This document shows positions 1 through 11,868 of a stretch of 64,000 nt of DNA, piece after piece. A model generated the notes under the pieces. That model had not been told where the DNA came from. It saw only the letters and a list, made by a program, of their open reading frames with translations, and ran no database searches. A program made the translations under genes and the position numbers. This stretch comes from Liolophura sinensis (taxonomy: Eukaryota > Mollusca > Polyplacophora > Chitonida > Chitonidae). Location: positions 7,241,504 to 7,305,503 of the forward strand of contig NC_088298.1 of NCBI RefSeq assembly GCF_032854445.1, given 5' to 3'. How positions within the stretch are numbered: the first letter of the stretch is position 1; each line of letters begins with the position of its first letter.

Positions 1-830
1 TTAACTCTCTCTTACAACTTGCACTGGAAAACAAGAGATAGCACTGATTTTAGAATTAACAAGTTTTACCTGACCCTGTCCGACAACATGCCCTAGATAT
101 GTGACAAAAGCACAACCAAACTCACACTTGGCCAAATTTACTGTAAGATTGGCTTGGGACAGTCTCGCAAATAATGCCTCCATGATATTTAAATGTTCCT
201 CCCAAGTGTCACTGAATATAATTACATCGTCGATGTAAACACGACACCCTTTAAGGCCTGATGTAACGTTGTTCACAAGTCGTTGAAAGTTGGCAGGGCT
301 GTTCATCCCAAAGGACATGACTTTATACTGGTATAAACCATCTGGGGTAGCAAACGCTGACACCTCACGAGCGCGCTGCGTGAGCGGTACTTGCCAAAAT
401 CCTTTCAATAGGTCAAACTTGGAGACAACGTTGGACTTTCCCACGGCATCGATACAGTCGTCGATCCTTGGAATGGGAAAGTTGTCTGCTTTAGTGACGG
501 CATTCACTTTGCGATAGTCTGTACACATACGGTACGTCCCATCTGGTTTTGGCACAAGAATACAAGGTGAACTCCAGTTACTGTTACTGGGCTCGACCAG
601 ATCATTTTCCAGTAAATACTGAACTTCTTTTCTTAAGTATTCAGTTTTAGTTGGGTTCAGTCTGTATGGGTGCTGTTTAATCGGCTTGGAATCTCCAACT
701 TCAACATCATGGTAGATGGATTCAGTCCTGGTTGGAACATCAGGGAACAAATGTTCATATCGACGAACCAAATCCTTCACCTGCTGGCGTTGCTGATATT
801 CCAGATGACCCAACACAGAATCAATGTCCT
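1..830 (-). pseudogene. Reverse transcriptase region of the Gmr1-like gypsy fossil (runs off window)
   Basis: Ty3/gypsy reverse transcriptase signatures are plain: NWSSPCILVPKPDGTYRMC, then VSKFDLLKGFWQVPL (motif A), FGMNSPANFQRL, and VYIDDVIIFS near base 237 (the catalytic YIDD). It follows the integrase in the same reading frame. RNase H, if present, lies outside the window. It is part of a broken element. Confidence 0.85.
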
Positions 831-929
831 CAAGAATACTTGAATTCTGGAGTTTGGCTGACCGGAACCTTAAGTCAAAATCTTGATCATCCCTAACAGC
901 TGAATCAGGGCATAAGTTAGAGGTAACAA

Positions 930-2136
930 CTCCACTAGGATGTACAACATTGAGATCAGTGCTATCTCTGTCTACATATGGCTTTAACATGTTAATGTGA
1001 CAAAGTTGTCTAGATTTGCGCCGATCAGGAGTGAAAATAATATAATTAAGATCACTTAGCCTCTTGTCTACTACATAAGGTCCAAAATAACGAGCTTCAA
1101 GTGGCTTACCACTAACTGGAAGTAAGGCCAGTACCTTCTGACCAACTTCAAATCTGCGTCTTACTGTCTCTTTGTCATACTTAGTTTTCATACTCTTCTG
1201 AGAAGCTGTAAGATTCTCTCTGGCTAACTCACATACTCTGTTGAGCTTAGTACGAAAACTTGACACATACTGTAATAGGTTAACATTGTCACTATCACCA
1301 GACACAAACTTTTCCTTGAACAACTGTATTGGGCCACGCACGGTATGGCCAAACACAAGCTCAAATGGACTAAATCTAAGTGACTCTTGTACAGACTCTC
1401 TTACAGCAAACATTAACAAAGGTACACCCTCGTCCCAATCTTTCCCTGTCTCAAAGCAGTAAGTTCTTATCATACTTTTCAGTGTCTGATGGAATCTCTC
1501 TAGTGCTCCTTGACTTTGTGGGTGATAAGCTGAGGATTTATACTGGCTAATACCTAGCTCATGCATAACTTGTTGGAACACACCAGACATGAAATTTGAA
1601 CCCTGGTCTGACTGTACTGACTTAGGCAGACCAAACATGGTGAAGAACTTAACTAAAGCCGTAATTACAGTCTTGGCAGTAATATTCCTTAGTGGAATTG
1701 CCTCAGGGAAACGAGTTGAAGTACACATTATGGTTAACATATACTGATTTCCAGACTTTGTCTTAGGTAGCGGACCAACACAATCTATTAAGATTCTACT
1801 GAATGGCTCACCAATTGCAGGAATAGGCCTCAAGGCTGCCTTGGGGATTGTCTGGTTAGGTTTCACCACTAACTGACATGCATGACAAGACCTGCAAAAT
1901 TCAGTAACATCTTTCCTTATTTCTGGCCGCTAAAAATGACTGAGAATTTTATGATAGGTCTTATTAACACCTAAATGACCTGCTAACGGCGTTTCATGCG
2001 CTATGGTCAGTATGTCTTTACGATAAGACTTGGGCACAACTACCTGATGCTTAATTGCCCATTCATCCTCCAACGAAACATCGGGAGGCCTCCACACTGT
2101 CGCATCAATATGCCAGACTTGACATAGTAGTAGCAT
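930..2136 (-). pseudogene. Integrase region of the Gmr1-like gypsy fossil
   Basis: A histidine/cysteine zinc-binding segment lies at about 1870-2000 (HETPLAGHLGVNKTYHK followed by CRSCHACQ). The catalytic core follows with ILIDCVGPLP (first Asp), QSDQGSNFMSG (second Asp) and HPQSQGALERFH (the Glu), the expected D,D-35-E arrangement. A C-terminal segment with EARYFGPYVVDKRLSDLNY resembles the GPY/F module of Ty3/gypsy integrases. It lies directly upstream of the reverse transcriptase, which is unusual for this superfamily. It is part of a broken element. Confidence 0.85.
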
Positions 2137-4157
2137 GGGTCAGGTAAAGATTCACCATCTTTAGCTGCATCATTAAACAAGCAAGAAATACTTGGATCAC
2201 TGTGTTGTTCAGCAATCAACTCAGTCCTACAAAATGGCTGATCACCACTAACAAAATTAGTATCTACTTCCTGCTGGCTGTCTAATTTGGAAGAATCTCC
2301 ATCCAACATGTTGTTGAGAAAAGTCTCACTCAAATCAACAGTACTACCCTGGTCTGTACTGACTTTTCTAGACATAGCTCTTGGAACAACACAGGACGGA
2401 TATAAACCCGCTATCTCGCTTTCAACTGGCTCTGTGACTGAATTCAGAGAAGGCTTATCAACCATTAAGGGGTCAACAGTAACTTTATCATGTGCCAAGT
2501 CATTTCCCAACAACAAATGAATACCCTCAAAAGGTAATGAAGGCTTAATGCCTACCCTGACAGGTCCAGATATCAAATCTGATGACAAATAAATATCATG
2601 AAGGGGAACACTGACAAAGTCACTAGACTCTACACCTCTAATAAGGGCACGAACCCCAGAGTATGACTCTTCAGAAAAGGGCAGAGTATTCATCAACAAC
2701 AGAGACCGAGATGCCCCAGTATCCCTTAATATCTTTATAGGGGTAGCACGAGACATGTCGCTTCTAAGCGACACTGAACCAGAATTGATAAACGGAGCGA
2801 AGCTATCCATAGAGCATTTGGGAATCTTATCCAATCCCGTATCAGCTAACTCAGATCTGCTTTTAACTGCTGATGTAACTTCCGGCAATGTTTTGTGCAT
2901 TGCAACACGAAGACCTGTGGGTTTGGACTCATTGTGAGCTTCCCGTATCCTTTTCAACTTATAACATTCACTCATCACGTGACCTACCCGCTTGCAAAAA
3001 TTACAAGTGACCCTATTTCGAGGACTACCATTCCAATCTGAACTACGTGAACCATGAGCTGTAGAACCTTTGGAGCCTGGTGTAGAACTCTTCTGTGTAG
3101 AGCTACCTCTACCTGTTGCATGTGACTGGGTATTTCTACGTGTAAATGAGTTAAATGGCTTACCCGTGTATGTAACCTTATGTGTCAAGGAATAATCATC
3201 AGCTAAACTGGCTGCCTCTTCAAGTGTACTCGCCTTCTGCTCATCAACGAACACCTTTACATCATTATGAATACAACGCTTGAACTCTTCTACCAGCACA
3301 AGCTGACGCAAACTTTCAAAATCCCTGCCTATTTTCTTGGCTGTACACCAGCGATCAAACAACTGCTCCTTAGCTCGACCAAACTCAACGTATGTCTGAT
3401 CTCTACCTTTTTCATAGTTACGAAATTTCTGGCGGTAAGCTTCAGGCACCAATTCATAACCCTTCAAAATTACCTCTTTCACATAGTCATAATTGGAAGC
3501 ATTCTCTACACTTAACTGAGTGTAAATTTCCCTGGCCTTTCCAATTAGCACACTCTGTAATAACATAGTCCAGAACTCTTTAGGCCACTTCAAGCTATTT
3601 GCAATTTTCTCAAAATGCAGAAAATACTTATCCACCTCTTTTTCCTGAAAGGATGGAACTAACCGAATGTATTTGGTCACATCAAATCCTGTACCCTGTC
3701 TACCGGAAGGACCCGGTTTCTCATCTCTCTCTACCTCTAACTTTTTCATTTGGAACTCCAATTCTCTTTCCCTCTCTCTTTCTTGCCTCTCTCTCTCCTC
3801 TCTCTGCACTTCCCTCTCTCTTTCCTCTCTCTGCACTTCCCTCTCCCTTTCCTCTCTCTGCACTTCCCTCTCTCTTTCCTCTCTCTCTCTCTGCATTTTC
3901 AACTCTTCTAACTCTATCTCATGTTCCCTCTCTTTTTCTTGCCTCTCTCTCTCATGTTCCCTCTCTTTTTCTTGCCTCTCTCTCTCATGTTCCCTCTCTT
4001 TCTCTCTCTCTCTTTCCCCTTTCTCCAATCTCAACTTTAACTCAAACTGCTTAAACTTAAGCTCGGCATCAGACTGACCCTCGAACTCGTAATCAGATAA
4101 TGCAGAACTATCAAACTTCCCTATCTCCACTAAATCTTTCAACAAAGTATACTGCAT
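2040..4157 (-). pseudogene. Gag plus aspartic protease region of the Gmr1-like gypsy fossil
   Basis: The N-terminal part is an Arg/Glu-rich predicted coiled coil of about 100 residues built from RERE/EKERE repeats. A SCAN-like capsid domain follows, with LVPEAYRQKFRNYEK and a following VEEFKRCI..DVKVFVDEQ pattern. Next come a CCHC zinc knuckle (CNFCKRVGHVMSEC, near 2990) and a retropepsin-like DTGAS motif near 2735. Gag packages the RNA and the protease processes the polyprotein. SCAN domains of vertebrate zinc-finger proteins are thought to derive from this kind of Gag. The region is part of a broken element. Confidence 0.8.
3765..4025. repeat. Purine/pyrimidine-rich coding microsatellite in Gag
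   Basis: The + strand is a run of tctctctct/ccctctcttt blocks with a 30-39 base higher-order period. On the minus strand it encodes the Arg/Glu coiled coil of the gypsy Gag, so this is a coding repeat and not a separate locus. Confidence 0.85.
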
Positions 4158-4312
4158 ATCTCTTTTCCTAATGAAGACTTTACGGCCAAAGCTAAAAATG
4201 TCCCTAACTTAACCAAGTCTTCCTTCTTTAAACTCTCAAAAACATCCTGATCGGGCGCATTAACAAACTGTTTAGGATCAAAATCTCCCATTGTAAATAT
4301 TTAGCCACTGAA

Positions 4313-5606
4313 TCATTCACCGTTAAAATTAAGCAATCGCTTCTCACTTGTGTTTAACTTCAAATATCCGGTGCAAAACAAAGAGGAAACAATGGAAACA
4401 CGGTACAGAAGCCAAGCATTTGCGACGCATAAATCCAGGAGATGAAAAACTATTCGCTTGTACCACTTTGTACTCTTTTCTTCGTTTCGGTACAAAGCGA
4501 GAAACATGTCACATTTATCCACACCACCCATGTTTTCGTTGTAGCTCTTTATCATAGCAGGGCATTTGACATTGATGTATTCTTTTGCCTTGCGGTCGTA
4601 CCTTCTTACTTCGTGGATCGCCCCCACCCCGTGAACATTGGAAGCAACCAGAACAAGCTTGTTATCGAACCACTCGCATATTATTATCGCTTCATCTCTT
4701 GCCCGACGAAAGTCAAACGCTCCACGTCCTTTTTTCTTAATGTCCTTCTTGCACATCACGGGGCAACCTCTGGTTCGGTTTGGGCGAATCGTGCATGTGG
4801 CATGCAGGTTTTTTCTGGTTAACTCCAGAAGTAGATCTGGCGAGGCAAAGTAATTGTCGAAAAAAACATAGGAATTATCAGGCTGGTCAGCTACCAACTG
4901 CAACACTGTCTCACCGGCTTTCCCGACCAATTTTACGGTTTCTTCGTCAAGACTTGGAATCGTGTTTTCTCCTGCAAATTGAAATTTATGGACATAGCCG
5001 GACTGGCCTGCTTGTACCCAAACTTTGTAGCCCCATTTGTTTGGTTTTTTCATCATGTAAACCTTAAGACTGTGTCGTCCTTTGAATGGAATAATTTGTT
5101 CGTCTACTGACACAAACACCTCCAGCTCTGCACAATTTTGGAAATTGTTTCCGATGATGTCTAAAAGTGGCTGAATCTTGCGAAGTCTGTCGTAGCCTGG
5201 TTCTCCCCGTTCCTTCATCAACTCGTTGTCATTAGTATGAAAAACGGACAAAATTTCTTCAAACCTGTTTACAGTCGTTGCGTCTGCAACAATTGGCTGC
5301 CTGGTATTCCTCGACCAATACATGCGGCGGTTTAGAAAAGACACAACGCTCATATAAAAGCAGATTCCCACCACAATCTTCATTTCCAGGACTGTTATCG
5401 GTTTACTTCGATTCCGTTCAAGCTGTCGCATGTACCAGTTGCTCTCTAGTGTCAACAGTTCAAATGTGTCTGCGCCGAAATGCACCAGAAACATTTCTAG
5501 TGGAGTGGAAGCTTGTAGGGCTGGCCCTTGAGGAACTAAATTGTTGCTTGGATTAACGTGTTCCGGCAAGTCCTTTTTCACCCAGTGCCAGATGGGATTA
5601 GCCGTT
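4313..5606 (-). CDS. piggyBac transposase 1 (PGBD-like), partial at the 3' side
   Basis: This is a DDE transposase that would cut and paste an element at TTAA sites. The core is uninterrupted. VDEQIIPFKGR near 5100 carries the first Asp, FFDNYF near 4855 the second, and GGVDKCDMF near 4520 the third. KPNKWGYKVWVQAG and GRGAFDFRRA are also family signatures. The reading frame is open upstream to 5647, but TTTCTCTTTGTAG at 5607-5619 (minus strand) is a good splice acceptor. The real exon therefore probably starts at 5606 and the first exon is missing. Family similarity fades after WLLYR near 4395. The usual C-terminal cysteine-rich domain is absent and the gypsy Gag starts 20 bases beyond the stop, so the element has lost its 3' end. 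Confidence 0.85.
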
Positions 5607-5717
5607 CTACAAAGAGAAACAGGTAAAATCAGCATGCAAATAAGCACATCAACAAGTTTAATGAAATAACGATTTAAATATTTGGAAAAAATATTGTTTC
5701 ATGAACATACTTCCGTT

Positions 5718-6799
5718 GCTTGATGATTCTATAAAGCAGATTGGATCGCATTTGAGATGTTTTGTGAGGTTAATATCAGTCCAGAGACTCTCAAAGCAGC
5801 AGATGATCCTATATTAAAATTTAACGAGCTTGTTTTACGAGCTGCCGATAAAACTATCCCTAAAACCTCGAAAAATCCAAAATCCAAAAGTAAACCCTGG
5901 TACGACAATGACTGTCGTAAAGCCACAAAAGACCGGAAAAAGGCTGAGCGCAGATTTAATCATTGTCCTACTGATAATCATTTAAACAAGGTTCGTAATT
6001 TTAGAGCTAAAGCTCATCGATTACTCAAGTCCAAGAGACCATATTGTAGGCGGAACTTTGTTTCGGGCATTATGTCAAAAACACCTATGCGTCAGGTCTG
6101 GAACATGGTTCAGAAACTTAAGGGCAAAAACAACAAAGCAAAAGTCCAGCATTTAAAAGATGGAGATAATATATTAACCTCTCCATCTGATATAGCCAAT
6201 AAATTAGCTGAGACAATTTCCATCAAATCTTCTGAGAATTATACTAAAGAATTCCAACATATTAAAACCCAGGAGGAGAAACTGAAATTACCCTTTTCTT
6301 CTAAACATTTAGAAGATTATAATCGTGCTTTTAATACTGAGGAACTTAAAACTGCATTTAAAAAGGCCCACGATACTGCTTGTGGTCCTGATAACTTGTA
6401 TTATAAGTTTCTGAACCATTGACCACCTAAGCCACTGGAGAATCTCTTGGACATGCTTAAAAATAAAACCTGGTAATTTTCCACCATCATGGAGGGAGAC
6501 GTGTATTATCCCGGTCCCCAAACCGGGTAAGGATCATACTGATCCGAATAATTACCGTCACATAGCTCTTACCAGTTGTGTCTGTAAGACTATGGAACGG
6601 ATGATTAATGATAGACTTGTTTGGTTTCTCGAAACCAACAAGCTTTTATCTAATATTCAATGTGGTTTTTGTCAAGGTCGATCTATTTTAGATTACCTCG
6701 TTTGATTTGAAATATTTATTCGTGATGGTTTTGTTAATAATGAACATGTGGTGTCCATAGTTTTTGACCTTGAAAAGGCCTACGACACCACATGGAAAT
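5718..6799 (+). pseudogene. Jockey-like LINE fragment (endonuclease-RT linker and RT fingers)
   Basis: An open frame (5757-6422) contains KPWYDNDCRKATKDRKKAERR, the linker typical of Jockey-group ORF2 between endonuclease and reverse transcriptase, and ends with AFKKAHDTACGPDNLYYKFL. The RT region continues with in-frame stops and frame changes through IPVPKPGKDHTDPNNYR, ALTSCVCKTMERM and DLEKAYDTTW (motif A, near 6780). Similarity stops abruptly at 6799, next to the sequence TTTAGCCCTCTAGGG that could be a piggyBac end. Both ends are missing, so it is dead. It lies between piggyBac 1 and piggyBac 2 in the opposite orientation. Confidence 0.8.
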
Positions 6800-7023
6800 A
6801 AGCTATTTTAGCCCTCTAGGGCCCGCTCCCATTTCTACTTATGCAAAAATTTTAAAACTTAAAATTTAGTAATATAACAACCCAAATAAAACAAACATTT
6901 CATCAAACCTTAATTTTTTTTAATTATATGCAAATTTATGCAGTGTAACATATATGATACGATGGTACCAGGGTGACGTGTATCGTATTTGATATGTTGG
7001 GCCGTGTAAAAATATGTCCCTGT
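6800..7023. other. Non-coding flank of piggyBac 2 with candidate terminal sequence
   Basis: No gene is visible. It begins TTTAGCCCTCTAGGGCCC, which could be a degenerate TTAA+CCC piggyBac end. At 6950-7000 it has ATATGATACGATGG and TATCGTATTTGATATG. Similar words (ATATGATACGTTGG) occur at the piggyBac 3a end near 16305, so these are candidate subterminal sites. Confidence 0.4.
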
Positions 7024-8456
7024 TTATCTTGTGTGGAAGTCTGCAAAACAATTTCTGTCTTTATTGAGACAAAGGTGTACATTGCATTTGGTACACTTGA
7101 TGAAGGTTAGATTGTGACAGATAGGGAGCTTGCATCGTGCTCTGGCACTCCATTCGGGCATATGTCCCACGCCATCCAACCGGACCAGTTGAACAGGGGC
7201 ATGCTCTGGTGCTGCTTGTCTAACCTGTGGCGGGTAGGCTGCTTGTAACAAAGTTGGTCGACCACGGCTCCGCTGAACATGAATTAAGCACTGGGCCACT
7301 TCACTTTGAAATTGTAAGAGATTCATGTGTTTTTCTCTCAGAAGGACACAATGGCGCCTGTACATAAGCCATGCTGTAACTACCGACACATAGATGGAGT
7401 GGTAAAAAATGTACATGTACCACCTGCGAGATTTCAGAGGGTACTTGTAAATGGCAGTTAGGCAGTCGGTCAAATCCACTCCACCCATTTTCTGATTGTA
7501 TTCCTGCACAACAGCTGGGCAGGGCACCTCAATTTTCTTCTTTTGCTTTTTGTCATAGCGGGTGACTTTTGACATGGGTTCAGTGCCAGTGCAGGTTGAA
7601 ATGAGATCAACTTTTCTATTGTCAAGCCAACGGACGACTATTGTATTGGAGTTGACTTCTACCACTGCGTCATGAGATCCCCTATCTTCTTTCTTTAAGG
7701 CTTTTTCTGTTTTCAGGGAACAGCCTTTCAATCTGTTCTCTCTTACTGTGCCGGTGAACCAAATTGCTCTATCTTTTAATGAATTGGCGATATCCAGGCT
7801 TGAGAAAAAGTTATCCGCAAACACTTTGAAATTTTTTCCATCTGCCAACTTCTTTGTCATTGTCATAACCACACCACCTGAAAGGCCGAGCGAAGCACCA
7901 GAACTTTTTTTGGGGGGTCTTGCCAGAGGAACCCTGATAGACATCCCAGTCGTGCAAAATTCCGTCACTGCCGGCTCTCGCCCACAATTTAAAGCCCCAT
8001 CTGTGAGGTTTTTTTCTAATGTACTGCTTCATGGGGGACCTTCCTTTAAAGGCTACCATTATTTCATCGACACTCTGACACTGTATTGGGGATATTTTTT
8101 CCAGTTGTGCTCTGTGCATTTCAATCCACGGTCGAATTTTCCACAATCTGTCCAGCTCTTTCTCTTGGTCTGAAAGTTCTTCGTTATTGACGAAGTAAAC
8201 ATGTGTAGCTAAGGTAGTAAACCTGTTGCGTGACATTTCATCCGCTACTGGTGGGTGCCTAGTATCTGCAGCCCAGTATACCTTGACATTATGAGCTTTT
8301 AAAAGCCCCGTTCTTAAGTAAAGCCCGATAAAAAGCTCTATTTCCTTCCTGGATGTTTTCAGTTCTTTCTCGGATTTTTGTAATCCATAAATGTGACCTT
8401 CCAGCACCAAACCAGTCACATGGGTGAATTTTTCAAATATGAGATATGATATTTTT
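7024..8456 (-). pseudogene. piggyBac transposase 2, one frameshift
   Basis: Two overlapping frames make up one piggyBac transposase. The upstream frame (to about 7920) has EIELFIGLYLRTGLLK, a WAADTRHPPVADEMSRNRF segment, SVDEIMVAFKGRS (first Asp) and KKPHRWGFKLW. The downstream frame has VFADNFFSS (second Asp), KMGGVDLTDCL (third Asp) and a complete C-terminal cysteine-rich domain (CHNLTFIKCTKCNVHLC..NCFADFH). The switch falls at a T7G6 run at 7905-7917, where an assembly error is possible. CTCTTTCAG at 8457-8465 is a plausible splice acceptor for the exon start. If the frameshift is an error, the exon would be intact with all three catalytic Asp. The acidic N-terminal exon is not seen. Confidence 0.8.
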
Positions 8457-8750
8457 CTGAAAGAGCATTGAATGAGCTTTTCAAAAATATATGATATGTT
8501 GGCATTGGATAAAAACTGGCCATGTAAACGTGAATTTAAAACCCTGAATTTACGCGCTCGCAAAAATAAGAAAACTGGAGAAAAACCCATTAAAATGCCA
8601 TAAATTGAGTCCTTAGCAACGCATTGTTGTACTAAAGTTATCAAGATGAAATTTACTACACATGTTTATCACACATATGCCTATATTTCCACCAAAATCT
8701 GAACACAAATTCTAACAGGAACATATTTTGCTTTTACTTTAAAGTTTATA

Positions 8751-11726
8751 GGGGAGAGCGGGGATGGTTCGGACACTTTTCACGAATGTCTCTTAAATAC
8801 CCAAACTTATCAGGGAAAAGGTGTCATGAGTGCACCACAGTAAAGTTGCCCGTGCCAGCTGTCTGCAAAACAAGAATCCCATTCTAGTCTCTTAAGAGTT
8901 GCTGCTATAATGAAGGAGACATCTTTGTGTCGAACTGTCCGAACCCTCCCGAAATGTTGGGATACTCTGGACAGGCCGGTGGGTACCTCCGGACAGCATG
9001 TAATGTAAGGTATCGTAGAGGCATTGGCGTTTGACTGCATCTCGCAAGAAGCAGTGCGGACTTCTGGCATTGAAAACATAAACAGAAATATCTGAAAACG
9101 TTCAGTTTTTTCTTTTTTATTGAACTTTGAGAACTGGTGTGCGACTCATAACATTCGAGTCGAATACCCGCATTAACTGAATTAATGATGTATGTATGAA
9201 AGACAAAAGCAAACATTTGCAATTCCCAAAACATTGAAGTATACAGGTGCTTTATGTAGGACGCGTATTGGCGCACATTTTGCTCATCTGACGAAATGTA
9301 AGTTCTAAAAACAAAGCATGTATGACCTCTCTGTTGTTGAACGATTTACTTCAACGCACAACCAGTCCATCAAACGAAAATGCAAACTTGATGTATCCAC
9401 TTAAGCGCTTGTTGGACACCACCAGAGGGCTGGGCAGTAGTATCCCCCTTATCTGACTGATGTTAACAGACGCCAAATCCTCGACATGCGGGTAAATGAA
9501 TGCATTGGCAACTTTTGACGATTTTCTGAGATAGGAAATGTCAAAGTCATTCTCTTCGTCCTTACGCGAAGTGATCTTTCCAATGTAATGGACATGGTTT
9601 TGAAATTCAACAAGAACAAAGTCATTTTATTCTGGGTCTCTGTCCAGAGGCGCATCAACAAGGAGGGAACTGTCCTCTTCATCGGAGGCTTCCGATTCAT
9701 CGTGTTCTGTCATTTCGCCATCAGAGCTACTGCTACTGCTACTGCTTTCCGCATTTTTAGCACCCTTCCGTTGCTGAAACAAGGAGATCTTCCTGGCTCT
9801 AATGGATTTGCTCTTCATTTCTTCGATAGCTGATTTTTCAGGCGTATCTGTTGCTATCATGCATTTACCACGTTTTCGGCCTGTTTGACCTTTCCTCTCA
9901 GGGGCTTTTGGAAAGGGGGCAATGTCAGACGGACTTACAGGATTTGAGGTTTCCCCAGACTGACCAGGCGCAGCGTTCGAAACCGGAATAGGCGCCATAT
10001 TTGGCGACTGGCCGCCCTTCTCCGATGGGTGTGGCCTATCCGTGACAGAGGACATCAAGAAATCTTCCTCCCCAAACACATCGCGGTCAAATGGACAAAT
10101 TCCTGTGCACCGGAATGCCGACTTTATGTTTGTTGGCGTTGCAGCTCTGTCCCATGCTGTTGCCACAAGAGGCGGTAAGTCGTAAATGGACAGAGTCTGG
10201 CCCGGGTGGCTGAGCATCCAGCTGTCGGCTGCTTGGTTGTAGAATGTTTTAAAGGGACCAAAAACACAGCGATCTAAGGGCTGTAGCTTATTCGATGTGT
10301 GAGGCGGCAGGGTTAAGATAACGACGCCGTTTTCTTTGGCATAATTGAGACCATCAACAGACAGGTGTGAATCGTGGTTATCCAGAATGAGGAGAATTTT
10401 CTTGTCTTGAGTGGATCTGGTGTGTTGGACAAGATGTTTCAGCACTAGTTAGAAATTCTCACTTGTCATCCATCCTGACTTATGGACAAGACCAAGGGCA
10501 CCAGCCGGAGCTCCAGACATCATGCGGGCAGCGTCCATGCGAACCCTGGGGAAGACGAAGGCTGGGGGTAGGGCATTTCCATTTGCGCAAATAATTCCCG
10601 CCACTGTCACAAGTTCTCCCCGTTCTCGAGATGTTGCTTGACCCACCTGATGAGCACCTTTATGAGCGATGACTTTTGGAACACGCTGCACTGTTGTGCA
10701 CCCAGTCTCGTCCAGATTGAGTATTTCTGATTCATTGAAATTGTAGCGTTGAATGACTGCCGCAAGTTTATGTTGAAACACCTTTAGGTTTGTCCGGTTA
10801 AAACTTGTCATGCGCGCTAGGCTGGTCGCTTCAGGGCTACGGATACTAAGACTTTTGTTTCTGTGAAGAAAACCGGTTAACCAGTCTTTGCCAGCCATTT
10901 TGTTTGTTGCCCAGGTTTCAGGTGTTCTGATGTCATTCTGTCTTGCGTATTCATAAGCTAGCCTGCGCAAGGCCTTGGGTGTTAAGCCGTAGTACATGGC
11001 AGAGCATTTCAATAAATACTCCGTTAGTTGTTGTTCCATTTCCTGAGAAAACACCTGCCTGGTATTGAACTCGCCAACCTTGAACAGGAAACCTTTTCGA
11101 GCTTTGTCCACATAATCTTTCAACGTTGATTTTTTGACATCATGTAAATCTGCAGACTTTCGCAATGACAGATTGCCGTCAAGCACATCTTGTACAGCTC
11201 TCTCCATATCTACCGGCTTCACAACTCTCTCAGTTTTCCGTTTATACGTTCTAGGCATCCTGAGAGGCGTCTTATAGAAATTCTGCAAAACAAAAACATG
11301 AGTTGTAGGGATGGTTCGGACGCATGGGGAAGATTCGGACAGCTGTCCGAAGTATCCCCGCATGTTATTGAAGGAATAAAAATGGTCGAGTGGGAAATTT
11401 CCGCAGGACAGGGATACAGTTCTACACCTAAATCATGTCGCATGGGCACAGCTTTCAGGGGGTATGGTAGGTTTGTTGAACATCTAAACTTAACCCGTGC
11501 ATACAGTTACAACGCACCGACGAAAATATACATCAGAAACGGGGAAAAATTAAAGTTTCCATACCTGTAGAAGTCGAAGACCTGTCAAAACTCCCCATGT
11601 GACTGTTGTTGTTGTTTTAACACTTGGCAACTATCTAACCAATCATAGATGTCGTGACAAGCATTGTTTGGCAAAAATGTGCAGTGTCCGAACTATCCCG
11701 CTGTACGAACCATCCCCGCTCTCCCC
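8751..11726 (-). mobile_element. pogo/Tigger-like element 1, complete with TIRs and TA duplication
   Basis: The ends are GGGGAGAGCGGGGATGG...CCATCCCCGCTCTCCCC, flanked by TA on both sides (8749-8750 and 11727-11728). The word GTTCGGACA and its complement recur near both ends (8766, 8930, 8990, 11310, 11335, 11690), as expected for transposase-binding sites. Length is 2,976 bp. It carries one transposase gene on the minus strand. Confidence 0.9.
9351..11258 (-). pseudogene. pogo-like transposase 1 with two in-frame stops
   Basis: One frame of 636 codons runs from MPRTYKRKTE at 11258 to a TGA at 9351. A psq-type helix-turn-helix sits at the N terminus (LSLRKSADLHDVKKSTLKDYV), then a CENP-B-like DNA-binding region (WLTGFLHRNKSLSIRSPEATS). 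The DDE_1 core has LNLDETGCTTVQ and LLILDNHDSHLS (first and second Asp) and LPPHTSNKLQPLDR. A basic, Ser/Asp-rich linker leads to a C-terminal domain (about 9351-9640; DFVLVEFQNHVHYIGKI) that all three pogo copies share. It would act in the nucleus. Stops at 10449-10451 (TAA, between the two catalytic Asp) and 9627-9629 (TAA, before the C-terminal domain) interrupt it. TTTTGTTTTGCAG just upstream of the start is a splice acceptor. Confidence 0.85.
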
Positions 11727-11868
11727 TACCCTTGTTCACCGTTATCAGTCATTTTGCCCGTTTTGGCGTGACTGTGACACAGTCCACTCATCTTAAATAT
11801 ATATCAAACAAGTGTGACACAAGGTGTGTTTTTAACTGTACTGAAGATTCAAATTGAATTTGAAGAGT

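Larger units (their letters stand above)
1..4292 (-). mobile_element. Ty3/gypsy LTR retrotransposon fossil, Gmr1-like (integrase before reverse transcriptase)
   Basis: Read on the minus strand the parts run Gag, aspartic protease, integrase zinc finger, integrase core, then reverse transcriptase, which runs off the window at base 1. Ordinary Ty3/gypsy elements place reverse transcriptase and RNase H before integrase. The swapped order together with a SCAN-like Gag is the signature of the Gmr1 group. The Gag start lies near 4292, about 20 bases from the end of the piggyBac 1 frame, so little or no 5' LTR is left between them. The element is broken, with a handful of breaks, and looks old to middle-aged. 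No LTR pair is visible because the 3' part is outside the window. Confidence 0.85.

Noticed and set aside
3599-4077. Long + strand frames rich in Ser, Leu and Phe
   Set aside because: They are shadows of the coding microsatellite in the Gag on the minus strand.
9588-9833. Small + strand frames opposite the pogo 1 transposase
   Set aside because: They run antisense to a recognised transposase and have no family features.
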